From NCBI RefSeq assembly GCF_902686445.1, contig NC_062223.1, forward strand, positions 59,607,998 to 59,671,997: a DNA stretch of 64,000 nt. Direction: 5' to 3'. The notes beneath the pieces are model-generated. The model was not told where the DNA came from. It saw nothing but the letters and a program-made list of their open reading frames with translations, and made no database searches. Positions 49,871 to 62,744 of the stretch are shown here, piece by piece. The translations under genes and the position numbers were made by a program. The number at the start of each line of letters is the position of its first letter. Position 1 is the stretch's first letter. Source of the stretch: Sciurus carolinensis (taxonomy: Eukaryota > Chordata > Mammalia > Rodentia > Sciuridae).

Positions 49871-52550
49871 GAGGGGTAAGGCTACAAAGCTTGTCTGACC
49901 AACAAAGTCAAATCTAGTTGTTACGGGAGGAAGCCCGGTGGGCCATCTGGTCGACCATCTCCCTATGTCCCTGGAGAAAATTAGGTAGTGTTTTCTATAA
50001 CTTCCTGCAACCCAGGGAGAGAAAGAAGGACTCTGAGGTCAAACCTAATGAGACATTTTATCAAGTCCTAAGTTGACTTATAGTTAGTTGTATAAGAGGC
50101 CTCCTATAGTCAAGGCTGCTCCCAACTAGTTGGAACAATCTCTTACGGTACCATTGCAGTACATTCTTTTCCCTCATCCATTCTCTACCCACAGGACAAA
50201 AGACAGACCAGATAATGGCATTACCAGACACATGGGGTAACAGAACTGCAGAAGTCCAGTGCCTCAACGCAGGTCACCCTTGGAGTCAGCAGTATGGCCA
50301 TGGTTAGGGCCCAGTGTCCTAACTACATTATGTTGCCATTTGAATAACAGGGCACACACATTGGCATTAAATATTGAAGGCCAGGTCTTTCTTCTTCCTT
50401 CTAGTCCATGATCCCAGAAAATGGCTCAGGCACCAAAAGCTTTAAACCTGGACTCTGAATCTATTAATGTCCCCTTTTGGGGGACTTGGTTTTCCCATCT
50501 GTAGAATGGGTAACAACTTGAACAGCACTACAATCCTTAAAAGAACAATAAAGTTTTCCCTTAATCACCCAAAGGACAGGAAAACTTTTAGGAAAGGCTT
50601 TTTCATTTAAAAAGTTGGGCTGAAGAGCTGGACTGGACTCAAATATCTGGGACCAAACATAATCTCTGCCACCTACTAACTGCTATATCTCATGAATTTC
50701 TTCCTGTCCAAGTTCAGTTATATCATCTTCTGCAGACAAGAGATAATAACACCTACCACAGATGACTGTAATGCGGATTAGAAGAGACAATACTTTCCAG
50801 AAGCCTAGCATCTTTCTGACTGCATTGTAAATGCTACATGAATTTTAGAATAGAAATAGTTCCACTTGCTTGCTGATAGATGTAGCCATTGAGATTGGGT
50901 CAAGAGATCTGACCTAGCAGACGGTTTATGGCAGTGCTTCTAACCCTTGGCTGACCAATCAGGATCACCACATTGGAGACTGAGGCTCAGCGAAGTTCCT
51001 GGGTGTCCCTCAGGATCACTGTCACAGGGGACCAGCTTTGCTGGCCAGATAATTAACCTATCAGTTGTTTGTAGGTAAACAGGTGTTCAACCACTTAATA
51101 GTTAAACACTTTCCCCAATTGGCACTTTCACTACTAATTAACTCCTAACGAGCCCTTCCTTCTCTAGGTCATGAGCAGGAATTCCCTACTGGGGGTTCCC
51201 AATTAATGAGGTTTACCAGGCTTGGGGGCCCCTCTGGGAAGCAGGCAAGACTAATTATTCTCTACTCCCCACACCCCCCCAAACCCTAGCCAAATCCTCT
51301 CCCTATCCTTCATCAATCTTGTCCTGGCCTCCAGCTGGCTTGCATTAGCTCTGGTTTTCCAGTCCCGGCTGTAGCATAGAGGTTGAGCCAGTCCAGGCTG
51401 GATGGATCTGTCACCCGATCCTGGGTCTGTGCAGCAGCCAGTCCTGGAATCTGGGGCAATGTGATCCTGCCCTGCGGGAGCCCCTAGCCAACCCAGGGAC
51501 ATCATGGCGGGACTCAGAAAATCCAGGCTACCCAGAGACCTCTGCCTAAGCCCCCAGGGATCACAACCACAGACTCCTAGAGCATCTTCAGTCTAAGCCC
51601 TCACCTCAAAGAAAAGGAAACCAGAACCCAGCTCAGTGAGGCACCTGCCCACAGTCATATGCCTGTTCATGGTGAAACCTGCTCTAGAGCTTTGGCCTTT
51701 CTGCTCCCACTGTTGGCTCTTCCCCAGTTCCTGCAGAACTTTTGGTCTGTGGCACTCACTGTCTGCATGTCAGATAGGTCTAGATATGGGAGTTCCTGCT
51801 CAGCCTGAGGCCCTCAAGGCAGAAGAGGTCAGGGGAAGGAAGTTTTCAGATTAAAGTGCATGAGCCCTTTCAGATTAAGAAAGTCACATGTCAGGTCATT
51901 TGAAGGGGAAATTTGAGGAGTGGCAGGAAATGAAACATATGGGAACAAATGAAATAAAATTAATCAATGAGGTTTTAAAATGTCTTATAAGTAGCACCAC
52001 TTCTTAGGACAATTCAGGACCACAGATAATTGCATTTGACACACAGGGGTACTATTTTCTGGAATTTGGGTTTGCTTATTTCAATGTCCTGTTTGCTTCA
52101 CCTGATGCAGTATGGAAAATCAGACTATGAAATGGAAAAATTCATATGGGAAAGTATACTTTTTTTTTAGTGGTTGAGGAAAAGATCTATATAATTCTCC
52201 AAAGACTGATCTTTACCATATCCTTTTTTGTAATGACTGGGATTTTACATATCACACTCACACCTGTTTCCCTTGTACCTCCCAAATGATTTGAACCAGA
52301 TCTCTAGGACAAGAAGTGGTTCTGTTAGGGTTCTGGGTGAGGACTGCCGAGGCCATATGGCTATCTGGTCTTGGTCTTAAAAGTTTCAGGGTGTTAGGTA
52401 GTTCTGGTCTACAGAAGATGAAGTGTCCACCTTCCCTCAGAGATGAACTGGGGCTCAGAGGTGGCATTTGGCATGGATTTTTGAGGCTTTGCAAAATGTG
52501 CCAGCTCTTTAGTAAGAGTTTGCATGTGTATAGAAAGGGCTTACTAAGTT
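49871..52550. other. Intergenic with MIR scraps
   Basis: MIR-like pieces at about 50430-50515, 50610-50800 (plus) and 51550-51690 (minus). About 50925-51060 may be an old DNA-transposon scrap. No gene. A poly-T run lies at about 52160-52168. Confidence 0.45.
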
Positions 52551-52554
52551 CTAA

Positions 52555-52720
52555 GAGCTTTGCATCTATCTGTATCATAAGGCAAGTATTTGTATCCCTA
52601 TTACACATCTGGGGAAGCTGAAGCTTAGAGCAACCATGTGATGAGCTTAAAGTTACTAATGTACCAAGTGACAGAGCCACAACTTGAACCCAAGTTTGTA
52701 AGACTGAGAATCAATAGGGG
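52555..52720 (-). mobile_element. MIR SINE, inverted
   Basis: 'ctattacacatctggggaag' and 'agccacaacttgaacccaag' match the inverted MIR core. Confidence 0.75.
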
Positions 52721-52972
52721 TTTCTCCAATGCCTTTAAGGTAGAAGTGTGGAATACTACAATGCCTCAATGTGGGTGAGGTGCACTGGTTCACATTCCTT
52801 GTTCCCTTTCATTTTTTTTCCCCTGTTGATCTCCATCAGAGTTCAGAAAATTGTTCAGAAAGGTCTCAATGTGTGGCCTCTGTGCTGTACCACATCCCTG
52901 GCCCAGCTCCGATTCCTGCCACTGCTGTATTCAACAGTAAGCTCAGTCTGTGTAAGCTCAGACTCTGCAAAA

Positions 52973-53348
52973 GTTTGGATCTTAAGTGCCCTCCACAGGT
53001 CCGTGTGTTAAACTTTTGTTATCCAGAGTGGCACTATTGGGAGATGGTGGAAATTTTTAGATGGAGCCTAATGGGAGGTCTTCAGATCTGTGGGGGTGTG
53101 CCCTTGAGGGGGAGTGTAGGACCCTGGTATCCTCCTCTTTCTCTCTCCTTTCTTTTGCTTTTCAGCCCTGAATCCATTTTGCTCCATCACATGCTCCCCA
53201 CCATGATGTGCTATCTTGACACAGGCCCAAAAGCAATGGTGCCAGATGGTTGTGGACTGAACCTTCAAAATTGCATGCTGAAGTAATGCACCCTATCTAT
53301 AAGGTGATTATCTCAGGTATTTGTTGACTATAAGGTGACTAAAACAGA
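52973..53348 (+). mobile_element. Solo LTR, MaLR-like family, copy 5
   Basis: 'tttggatcttaagtgccctc', 'ccaccatgatgtgctatctt', 'gcccaaaagcaatggtgcc' and 'taaggtgactaaaacag' line up with copy 2. Confidence 0.7.
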
Positions 53349-53349
53349 T

Positions 53350-54240
53350 TCATTCTCTAAGTCCTACTTCAAGCAGGAGCCATGGTCTTTCTGGATTCCA
53401 CTTTAGGGTTTCTCCCATGCCAAAGAAGCCTGTTCACAGCATGCAAATTCTGCCTAAAAGTGCAAGGCAGTTAAGTTCCCCAGAAACAAATTAGTCAGGG
53501 AGAGGAGCAGTAGATAGATGGTAGCTATCATCTTTGAGTGGACACTTACTTCTTGGAAGCATCTGTACACTTCTCAGAGGTTCTTTCCTTTGTCCCTGTC
53601 TCATTCTTCAGAGCCCTATACTTCTACTCTCTCAGATCACCTTCTGAATACACCATCTAGGGAAGCCCAAAGTAAGATGGCATGCCTACATTTTGAAGAC
53701 TGTGTGAATTGGGAAGCAACACTTTGGGTCTGGGGTGATACATGACAGCAGCAATAGGAAAAAACTTTGAATAGAAAGTAAATTCTAAATGACAGTTTCC
53801 AGGGCCTCCTTTCCTTTCCTAGGGAGTCTCCACATATAAAGTTCCTTGGGCTCCCAAAGCTTCTGTCTTTAAGAGACTAATGGTTTGTCGGGGCCTGAAC
53901 AGAGTGATTTCTTGTCATGTGTGGCAGTGGGTGAGGTCATCACTCAGTGGGGTGTTTCAGAAGGCAGATGTCCCTGTCTCTTGTTAGGGATGCTCCTCAG
54001 CCCTTGGTGGCAACTTCCCCAAACTGTCAGTTAGTAGGGTTCTCTTAGTGACTCTTAGTGAGGCTATTCCTAAGAGTGACTCCTGGACCTGGTTCAATAC
54101 ACCAGTTTTCTTGGTCAGAATCTGGATCTTTCATGGCAGGGGCAGGAAGACTCTTTTACCTGGTAATGTCTTTGGGCCTGATATCCAGCGGCATCCTAAG
54201 CCTCTGTATAAAAACAAAGGGGGGGAATTTAACCAGCTGG
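53350..54240. other. Intergenic, unassigned
   Basis: No gene or named repeat. Confidence 0.4.
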
Positions 54241-54249
54241 AAAAATCAA

Positions 54250-54420
54250 TTTAAATGCTTACAGAGAAACAGTAAGGCCTCACACTGCCGCCTCATTTTC
54301 ATGAAGTGAGTCACACAAACGGCTGACCTCATGGCTGATCTATGAGCAAAGGCACCCTGGCAGTTACTGTTGGCGTAGGAATGGCCTCAGACCTGATTCC
54401 TGGAACCCTGGCGCCAGTCA
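54250..54420. promoter_or_regulatory. Single-copy block with AP-1/MAF-type motifs, possible enhancer
   Basis: Repeat-free sequence with TGAGTCAC near 54306 and GCTGACCTCA/GGCTGAT words close by (54320-54340). Low confidence; motif content only. Confidence 0.2.
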
Positions 54421-54514
54421 GAGCCCAGAGTGGCCTTTGGCCATTAGGAAGCAGATTACCTTTCCAAGGAGCAAGTTCCCAGCTCAGAGCCACAGGACTG
54501 GCTGTGAGTTCTTG

Positions 54515-54730
54515 ATTGGTCAGTTTCAGTGAATAATTCCCTTTTCTCAGTTAATGATTGGTCAGTTCCACCACCCATCCATCACAATATGCAGCTCTCA
54601 TTGGTCAGGTCCATCATGTGCTTTCTGAAGACCTTGTTCTCAGACTGATAAGACCCCCCACCTAGTCAGCTGAAATGAGTCTCTGATTAGTCAGGTCTCA
54701 TAAACTTTCTATCCAGTTTCTATTTAAAGG
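54515..54730 (+). repeat. ~43-bp degenerate tandem array with inverted CCAAT motifs
   Basis: ATTGGTCAG occurs at 54515, 54557 and 54600, with a one-mismatch copy ATTAGTCAG at 54686 and a weaker copy (ACTGATAAG) at 54644. Steps are 42, 43, 44 and 42 nt. A TATTTAAA lies just after the array at about 54722. See findings. Confidence 0.65.
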
Positions 54731-54834
54731 TTAGTTCCTGCTCTGATCAACTGAATTTGTGCTGCTCTTATAGACAAATCTTGAATGTTTCTGTTTCATT
54801 CCTCCTCCCTTTCTGGCAGAGTTAGGAACAAAGA

Positions 54835-55150
54835 GTTGGAGTTGGATGAGATCTGGATTTGAATCCCAGCCCAGCCACTTGTTAGCTCTATAAATGTAGA
54901 CAAACTATTCCACTTTTTGGTACTCCAACTTTAGTAACTAAGAGCCCAGGAGATAGATGGTTTCAAATCATAGCTGTATGATTTTAAATAAGTTACTTAA
55001 CTTCTCTGAGCCTCTCTTTCCTTGACTGTAAAATAGGGATATTAGTTGTACATATCTCAAAGACTCACTGTGAGAGTGAAATAAGATAATAAATATACAT
55101 AGTATTTGGCAAATAATAAGTTATCAGAAATATTAGATATTTTTCTTGTG
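54835..55150 (+). mobile_element. Two MIR-like SINE copies in tandem
   Basis: The first has 'atctggatttgaatcccagc' and 'ccagccacttgttagctcta' (54840-54930). The second has 'gatggtttcaaatcatagct' and 'agttacttaacttctctgag' (54945-55140). Both diverged. Confidence 0.8.
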
Positions 55151-55265
55151 TTTAGAGGAAGGGAACCTGAGGAACAATAAAGATCCAGCCTCTTCTGTAG
55201 GTGGCTAAGGCTTTGGTTCCAAAGGTCCAGCAATGTGCAGAGTGACTCAGAGTATCTGAGTGACT

Positions 55266-55422
55266 TTTTTTTTTTTTAGTCTTTTTATTATTATTATTTT
55301 TGATTCGTTGTACACAAATGAGGTACAACTTTCATTTCTCTGGTTGTACACAAAGTAGAGTCACACCGTTTGTGTAAATCATCCATGTACTTAATGATGT
55401 TTGTCTCATTCTATTAACTTTC
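55266..55422 (-). mobile_element. Squirrel-lineage L1 3' UTR insertion with TSD
   Basis: A poly-T head, then 'gattcgttgtacacaaatga', the same 3' UTR block as at 28800 and 29830. CTGAGTGACT flanks it at 55256-55265 and 55423-55432 as a 10-bp target-site duplication. Severely 5'-truncated. Confidence 0.9.
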
Positions 55423-55599
55423 CTGAGTGACTCTTAATGATCTCATGGAAGTGGTTCTATCTTCCTGGATGAGAACAATCCCAGCATAAGGTCCTACTTG
55501 GTACTATCCCTATGAAGTGCAGGCAGAGGCTTCAAGTGTGAGCCAGAAGTAAAGAGGAGCAGGAAAATGTGGAAGAATGTTGCTTTAAGATCCATGGCT

Positions 55600-55790
55600 C
55601 CTACTTGGGGCAGTGGTGCAGGAGAGGCTGAAGTAGGAGGATTGCAAGTTTGAGGCCAGCCTCAGCAAGCAACTTAGTAAAACCCTCAGCAACTTAGCAA
55701 GATCCTATCTCAAATAAAAAATAAAAAGGATGGGGGATGTAGCTCAGTGGAAAGTGCTCCCAGATTCAATCTCCGGTGTGTGTGTTGGGG
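55600..55790 (+). mobile_element. B1-ID composite SINE
   Basis: A B1 part ('gaggctgaagtaggaggatt', 'tttgaggccagcctcagca') joined to an ID part ('gggggatgtagctcagtgg'). Confidence 0.88.
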
Positions 55791-55794
55791 GGGA

Positions 55795-58640
55795 CATCAG
55801 TAGCTCTGAGTCAGAGATGACCAGAGGTGACAACAGTATTGATTGCAGCTATTACACATATCAGGGCATCTAAAAATTAGCATGAAAATATTGTCAAAGA
55901 AAGAAGCATGTACTTAAATTGGATCCAAATATAGAATATAGGATTTGAATTCAAATATATGATTACAGTATCACGATATGTAATAACTATTACAACAGAG
56001 GAAGTAAGATCTAAAGTATACTAAAGTATATCATCACACTATTCTATTAATTTGGTTTTCTGCCAATTGATCAATAACACTTACTTACTATCCTACTGGT
56101 CTTTAATTGGTTAAGCAGTTACAAGATCGAAATGCATTGTATTGATAAAAACAAAAACATCATTGGTTTAAAAAGATGGCACAAGAAATTATGGACATAT
56201 TCAGCTTTTGGAATTCACACTTTATTTTGTCAAAGACCATTTCTCTTGCATTTGTTACTCTAAAATCTTTGAATTAGGCTAGACTATAACTATTGGTTTT
56301 ATATACAAATTAGCATACACTCTCCCAGTCAGTGTTTTGGAGGTTCCCATGAAATCTGGTCATTGCTTGCCTTTTTCCTGAAGAACCTGGATGTTGTAGT
56401 GATCATCAGCAAGGATACTGCTGTCAAGTGCTTGCCTACCTTGGAAACTTGACTGCCTGTTAGCTGAAAGAGCACAGAAAACGTTATCATAATCATAGGT
56501 CAGGGATCATATATAATTTTGAAGCCTCTCCTTGTGTATTTTTCTGTTCTGTGTGGCGTGGGTTGGTGTCTTACAGTGTTTCCACCATCCACCTTTGAAC
56601 TGTAGGGCTGTGCAGGGGAGGGAGAGGAAATGATGTAAGGTAAGTTCCTTTAGACAGGAAGGAGAAGCAGAGAGTTCTTCCTTGCTAGGAAAGGATAAGA
56701 TAATATTGGGATGCTGCCTTTGTCCAGGAGATAGGGGAGCAGAAAGACAGTAGATGCCCCAATAAGTTTAGGGAAAACATAACCCCAACAAGTTTAGGGA
56801 AACACTGCAAGCTTTCATGCTGTTGTTATATTTTCTTTCTGCCCCACTCCCATGGTGAGAGTTATGAGCCTGATAACCTGAAGTAGTCTTCATGTGCTGT
56901 GGAAGGGATCTAGAAGCATCTGCACAACTTTGGCAAGCTTGGAACATGACCAAGAGTTAAGAATTGGCAGGCCTACCACAAGGCTGCCATGGTATGGAAG
57001 GACAAGGACCTCCAAGGCAGGTCTGAGGACTTCAGACACAAAAGCCTGTGGGAAGTATAGCCACGTCTCACATGTCAGTGACTTGAGCAAGAGCCCAGTA
57101 GCAAGATGAGAGGGCCATCTCCCAGAAAACAATCAGGTACTGAGAGCACGGTTGGTGAGATTAGTCAACAACTGATGAGGGAAGATGGAGATGCATGTCC
57201 AGAAGCCACATGGATTGTGCTACCTCAGTCCCCATGTGGCAAAGACCTCCTCTAAGCCACCAGGGTATGAAGCATCCCTCGCCCTCCCAGTGTCTCCAAA
57301 GCATTTAGGGAGAGGAGAGGGAGGAATGTGTGGCAATGCCTTGGGATCTGAGTATGTACCTCCCAGAAGGTGAGTTGACTTGGAGGCTATTTTAACCAGA
57401 AAAGTTGGGGAACAAGTCCCGCCTACCCCTCAACCTTCAGTTTGTGTGGAGACTTTAAAAAAAGATGAAAGAATATAGAGAACAACAAAGAAAATTCTTG
57501 CACACCTGATTGTAATTCATACATTGTATTCCAGTCACAAAATATATAGTGGACAATCTCATTGTCCTAAAGGTGATGTAAAATCTAACTGTTTTAAATC
57601 ACATTTCTTACATCATTAAACCCTCTTGGTTGAAAGGATAATACCTTTAAAAATTTTGTGTCATGTGTCCAGAGCATATATGATTGTTCTCTGATCTGCA
57701 AATTCTTTAGGGGAAAGGCTTATAATGCATCATTTTTCATCCTGTAATTGATACAGCAACTGCCCATCAAGACATTAGATTTCAGAGACTAAGTACAGCT
57801 ACTGGCTTTGTTTGCATTTCTTAATCCAATCCCATTAAAAATGGGTGAAAAATTTAGTGTGGCAGACACACAAAAGATAGAAAAACAACTCTCAAGTAAC
57901 CCTTCAGAAGTATTATTAATGCTGCTTTGTGTGAAATCATTTAAAAAGTCAAACTGGCAAAAAATTAAAACTGAATTTGCTTAGATGGTTACTTTGAAAT
58001 ATTACAACCGAGTACTGACGTTTCTGTAGTATATTCCATAGTTTCAGCAATTCCTATCACTTTAGATTTTGGCAGAATATTATTTCTCCAGTGTAAAAAT
58101 AAAGACCCTTTTAAGAATTATAGGAGGTGGCAGCACTGTGGCATAGCTCACCAAAAGTTCAAGTAGCTGGAACCACCCCTCCTCTCAGAACCTGCAAATC
58201 AGAGCATACCCTTTGTAATTTGTATAAAGTTCTTCATAGCAACAAATGTTGCTTGATTGTTATATCATCAAGATTTATTTTATATTTTCAGTTTTTTTTT
58301 TAAGATGAAGTGTTTTAAGCAATACACTAATAGGATCATTGGTGATTGGTAAAGTTGGGTGTCCTGTTAGTATAAGGAGTCCTTTTATATTATGGAAGTG
58401 CTGAGGACGCACAGGGGACTTCACACTATTTTTCCTGACAGAAGTTCTTGCTATTCTCGAAATATCTGCCTGAAACTATCACCTTTGTAGTCTTGTCAAT
58501 TAAAGTGCCTCCTTTACACAGTGTGCTCACCTGGGCAGAGGGGACAACACGAAATGGAATCCGGTGGTAGGACACAGCCAGGGATATTGAGAAACGCTTT
58601 TACTGAGAGTGTCCTGGGCACTGTCAGGTCTTCATGAGCA
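55795..58640. other. Long stretch without recognised features
   Basis: About 2.8 kb with no gene or RNA, and no repeat I can name. AT-rich overall. ORFs at 56768-57132 and 57185-57373 are short and lack coding signatures. Confidence 0.45.
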
Positions 58641-58649
58641 TGTTGGTTT

Positions 58650-61010
58650 TTTAAAAAAACTTTTTATTGAAGTGTAATATAAATAGAATAAAAATGCACA
58701 TAAATCTACAGCTTGATGGTTTTCATATGTGTAATTAGCCCCCAAATCAATAAACAGACTATGAAATCACCCTAGGAGCCTCCAATGTCCTCTTTTAGTC
58801 TCTTAGGATTCTCCCCAGGGCACCTACTGTCCAGACTACTAGAAGATATATTGATTTTTTTTCCTTTTTTTAAAAAAATAACTTTTATTTTGAAATAATC
58901 TGAAACTCTCAAGAAATTGCAAAAGTAGTACAGAGAATTCCTATGACTCCTTTACCCTGCTTCCCTCAAGGATACATTACAGAACCATAGTACATCATCT
59001 CCCAGGAATTTGATGTTGATAAAATATTATTAACTTAGCTACAGACCTTATTCATCTTGCAGCAGTTTTTATATGCATTCATTTTTTGGTGTGTAGTCCT
59101 ATGAAATTTTATCAAATATATAGATTCATGTAATCACCACCACAATCTGATATAGAAAAAATTCATGATCAAATATTTGCTTGGTTTTAAACAGTATCCA
59201 AATGGTACTGTACAGTATACTTTTTATTTCTGACTACTTTCACTGAGAATCAAGTTTTCAAAATTTATTCTCATTGCTCTGTGTAGTTGAAGTTTGCTTA
59301 CTCTTGTTGTATTCTATTGTGTGCCATCCCACAACTTAATGATCTCTTCTATCATTGGTAGATATTTTGGTACTTTTCAATTTTTGTCTATTATCAATGG
59401 AGCTGTTTTGAACATTCTAGTTTATCTTCAGGTGAATATATACAAACTTTCCTCTTGGATACATACAAAGGGGTGGAACACTTGGGTCTTAGGGTATGCA
59501 TATGTTTATCTTTGATAAATACTTAAAATCAATTTTCCAACTGTGTTATACCAGCTTATATTTTCAGTAGCAGCTGACAGGATCCTGGTTTCTATATCAT
59601 TATCAAAACTTGGCATTTTCAGTCTTTTTTCCCCCCTACCTGTTCAGTGGTATTGGTATTGTGTGGTGAATTTAATTTGCATTTCTCCGATGATTAGTGA
59701 AAATGAGCACTATTTCATAATTTATTGGCAACTTGGATATTATTTTTTTTGAGAAGTGCCTGTTAAAGTTTTTTTGACATTGAAAATTATGTTGTCCTTT
59801 TTCTTCCCTATTGACTTGTAAGGATTTGAATATGAGTGTTTATTAAGTAAATGTGTTGCAATACCTCTTCCCACTCTCTATTGCCATGTTGAAAATAGTC
59901 TTTTTTTTTTTTAAGTGCAGTTTCAGGTTGACAGCAAAAATTGAGCATAAAGTACAGAGATTACCTGTAACCCCTGCTCCCACATTGCACAGCCCACCCC
60001 CCACTATCAACATACTGTTCTGGAGTGGCCTATTGGTTACAGCCAACGAGCACACACAGACACACTATCATCACTGAATTCCATAGTTTACATTATGGTT
60101 CACTCTTTGCTGAATATCCTATGGGTTTTGACAACTGTATGATGACATGTGTCCATCATTATAATATGCAGGATAATTTCACTGTCCCCCAAATATTCTG
60201 CATTCCACCTTTTCATCCCTCCCTCCCTCCTCACTCTTCCTTTCATAGTTTTGCTTTTATCAGAATGTCATGTAGTTGGAATTATATGTAGGTAGGTTTT
60301 TCAGATTGGAGTCTTTTACTAAGTAATAAACATTTAAGTTTCCTCCATGTCTATTAATGACTTGTCATCTTACTTCTTTTTAGCATTGAATAATATTCCA
60401 TTGTCTGTTTATTTATCCATACCTCTACTGACAGCTTGCTTACAAGTTTTTGAAATCAGGACTAAAGCTACTGTAAACACCTTTGCAAGATTTTTGTGGA
60501 CTTATTTAAGTGAATATCATCAAATACAATTGCTGGATAATAGGGTAGGAGTATGTTTAGTTTTGTAATAAACAGCCAAACTGTCTTCCAAAGTGGCTGT
60601 ACCATTCTGCATTCTTACCAGCAATGAATGAGTTTCTATTGCTCCAAATTCTCAATAGCATTTGGTGGTGTCAATGCTTTGGGTTTTGGCCATGCTAAGA
60701 GATACATAGCGACATAGCGTTATTTCACTATTGGTTTAGTTTGCAATTTCCTAAAGACATATGATGTTGTGTATCTTTTCACATTCTTATTTGCCCTTTC
60801 TATATTTCCTTTGGTGAAGTGTCTGTTCAGAGCATTTTTCCATTTTTTAAATTGGGTTGTTTGCTTTTTTATTGTTGAGTTTTAAAAGTTCTTTATGTAT
60901 TTTGGATAACAACCTTCTGTAAGATAGATCTTTTGAAATCTATCTTTTGAAATCTATATTTTCTCCCAGTCTGTGGTTTATCTTCTCATTATTTTGATAT
61001 GTTACCATTT
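58650..61010 (-). mobile_element. L1M LINE fragments, inverted
   Basis: Successive inverted L1M phrases: 'ctttttattgaagtgtaata', 'gaactgtatgatgacatgtg'-like order, 'gaataatattccattgtctg', 'ccaaagtggctgtaccattc' and 'tcccagtctgtggtttatct'. Breaks near 58860 and 59900 suggest two or three fragments. Confidence 0.8.
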
Positions 61011-61011
61011 T

Positions 61012-61233
61012 TTATCCTTTTTTTTTTGTGGGGGGATAATGGGGAGTAAACCCAGGGCCACTTAACCACTGACCTCCATCCCCAGCTCTTTTCATTTATT
61101 CTTTTAATTTTGAGACAGGGTCTTGCTAAGTTGCTTAGGGTCTTGCTAAGTTGCTGAGACTGGTTTTGAACTTGCAATCCTCCTGCCTCAGCCTCCAGAG
61201 CTGCTGGGATTACAGGTGTGCACCACTACCTTT
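61012..61233 (-). mobile_element. B1-ID composite SINE, inverted, within L1M
   Basis: 'gagtaaacccagggccactt' (ID part), 'gagacagggtcttgctaagt' and 'gctgggattacaggtgtgca' (B1 part). A short internal duplication of 'agggtcttgctaagttgct' is visible at about 61117-61155. Confidence 0.88.
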
Positions 61234-61600
61234 CTTCACTCTCTTAATGGCATCTCTGACTGAACAAACATTCTTCATCTAAATGAGTCTAATTCATAAA
61301 ATTCTTTTCCCTTCTTGTTTATAACTTTTATGCCTTATTTAAGACATTTTTGTCTATACCAAAGTCACAAAAATATTCTGTATTTTACTGTAGAGTGTTA
61401 TTGTTTTACTTTTCACCTTTAGGTTTGTACTCCAACTGAAATTGATTTTTGCATGTGCTGTGAGGTGGTGGGAGGGGTCACAATTCTCTTCCATCTCTGT
61501 GGATATCCAATTGACCCATTGCCATTTGCTGAAAATATAATTTGCCCATCACATTTCAGTGACATCTTTGTCATAAACCAAGTAAGTATACATTCATGTG
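61234..61600 (-). mobile_element. L1M ORF2 C-terminal region, inverted
   Basis: 'cagaaaataagg'-type decay, but the order is clear: 'accaaagtcacaaaaatatt', 'ggtttgtactccaactgaaa' and 'gtggatatccaattgaccca', as in L1 ORF2 read backwards. It continues the element left of the SINE. Confidence 0.85.
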
Positions 61601-61604
61601 TGGG

Positions 61605-62740
61605 TCTGCTCATATTGATCCTTTATTCTTCATAACAGCTCTTTGTAAGAGGTGAGAGCTCAGAATTTAGTGCTCTTACCTTCCTGGAGTAGGACTGACT
61701 GGAAATTGGGAAACCTTTGTCGTTGTAGTCAATATGTGCTCTGGAATGTGGCAGATCTGCACATGAGTCTTTGCTGCATGCCTTTGAACAAGTTGATTGA
61801 CTTGTCCAAGCCTGCTTCTATATATATAATGAAGATAAGAATAGTATGATATGATGCTTGAGAGACCAAGGCAATTAAATGTATATTTTCTTTGTCATTG
61901 TTATTATTGTTATCTTAAGAATGATCATGAGAAAGACCAGATGATTCCACAGAATCCTCAAAGAACCTTAGTTTCTGTGCTCTCCCTAATCTTATTCCAA
62001 ACTGCCCCAGGAAGACCCTGAGCTAATCTCCTTGTGAGACAGAGAAATGGGGGAGGATTTGAAGACTGCCTCCTTGGGGAAACCCATTGCTTTCTGTCCT
62101 CAAGGCTTCCAATTTCCCCCATATCTGCAACTTCCTGAGATTATCCCTAACCTCCCTGCTTGGGAATTTGTCAAGTACTATCAGTTCCAAGGCAGGCATG
62201 AGATGCAGGAGAAAGAGTAAGCCATGACTGTCAGAAAATCCTGCTTTTTAGGCTCAGTTCAGGAGGTCATTCGAGCTGAGATTGCCTAAGATTATCTATT
62301 GTTCCCTGAGCCTTAGATTCTCAGTCATGGTGGAATGAAATCTTTCCAAGTCTCCTCATTGCTCATGTTTTTAACCTCTTAATGAGATGTGAAACCTGTG
62401 ACCACTGGTTTGTGGTAAGTTCCAGGATAAGTATCCAGAGGGGCTTCAGAGGAGGCTTATCACACAGAGGGCCTATCACTTCCCAGAGAAGAACCAGGCA
62501 GTCTGGTTGCCATTCTTTCTTATCTTTCCCAAGGAAAGATTCCAAATTATAGAAATAGCTTTATGCACAAAGATGTTCATGGCGGATATTCCACCAGTGA
62601 AAACGCCTAGTTCATAAATAATTTCTCTGTCTTATATCCCATTCAGAACCAGCCAGACTGGTGTTCAGGATCCTGTTTTCAGACAAAGAAACAAGTCCGA
62701 TGGTGACTTGATTTCAAGAAGGCAGTCACAGTACTTAATA
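61605..62740. other. Intergenic, unassigned
   Basis: A possible MIR scrap at about 61780-61850. No gene. Confidence 0.4.
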
Positions 62741-62744
62741 CACA

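Noticed and set aside
58650..61600. A possible active LINE-1
   Set aside because: The fragments are old L1M pieces with broken frames and a nested SINE, and no intact ORF1 or ORF2.
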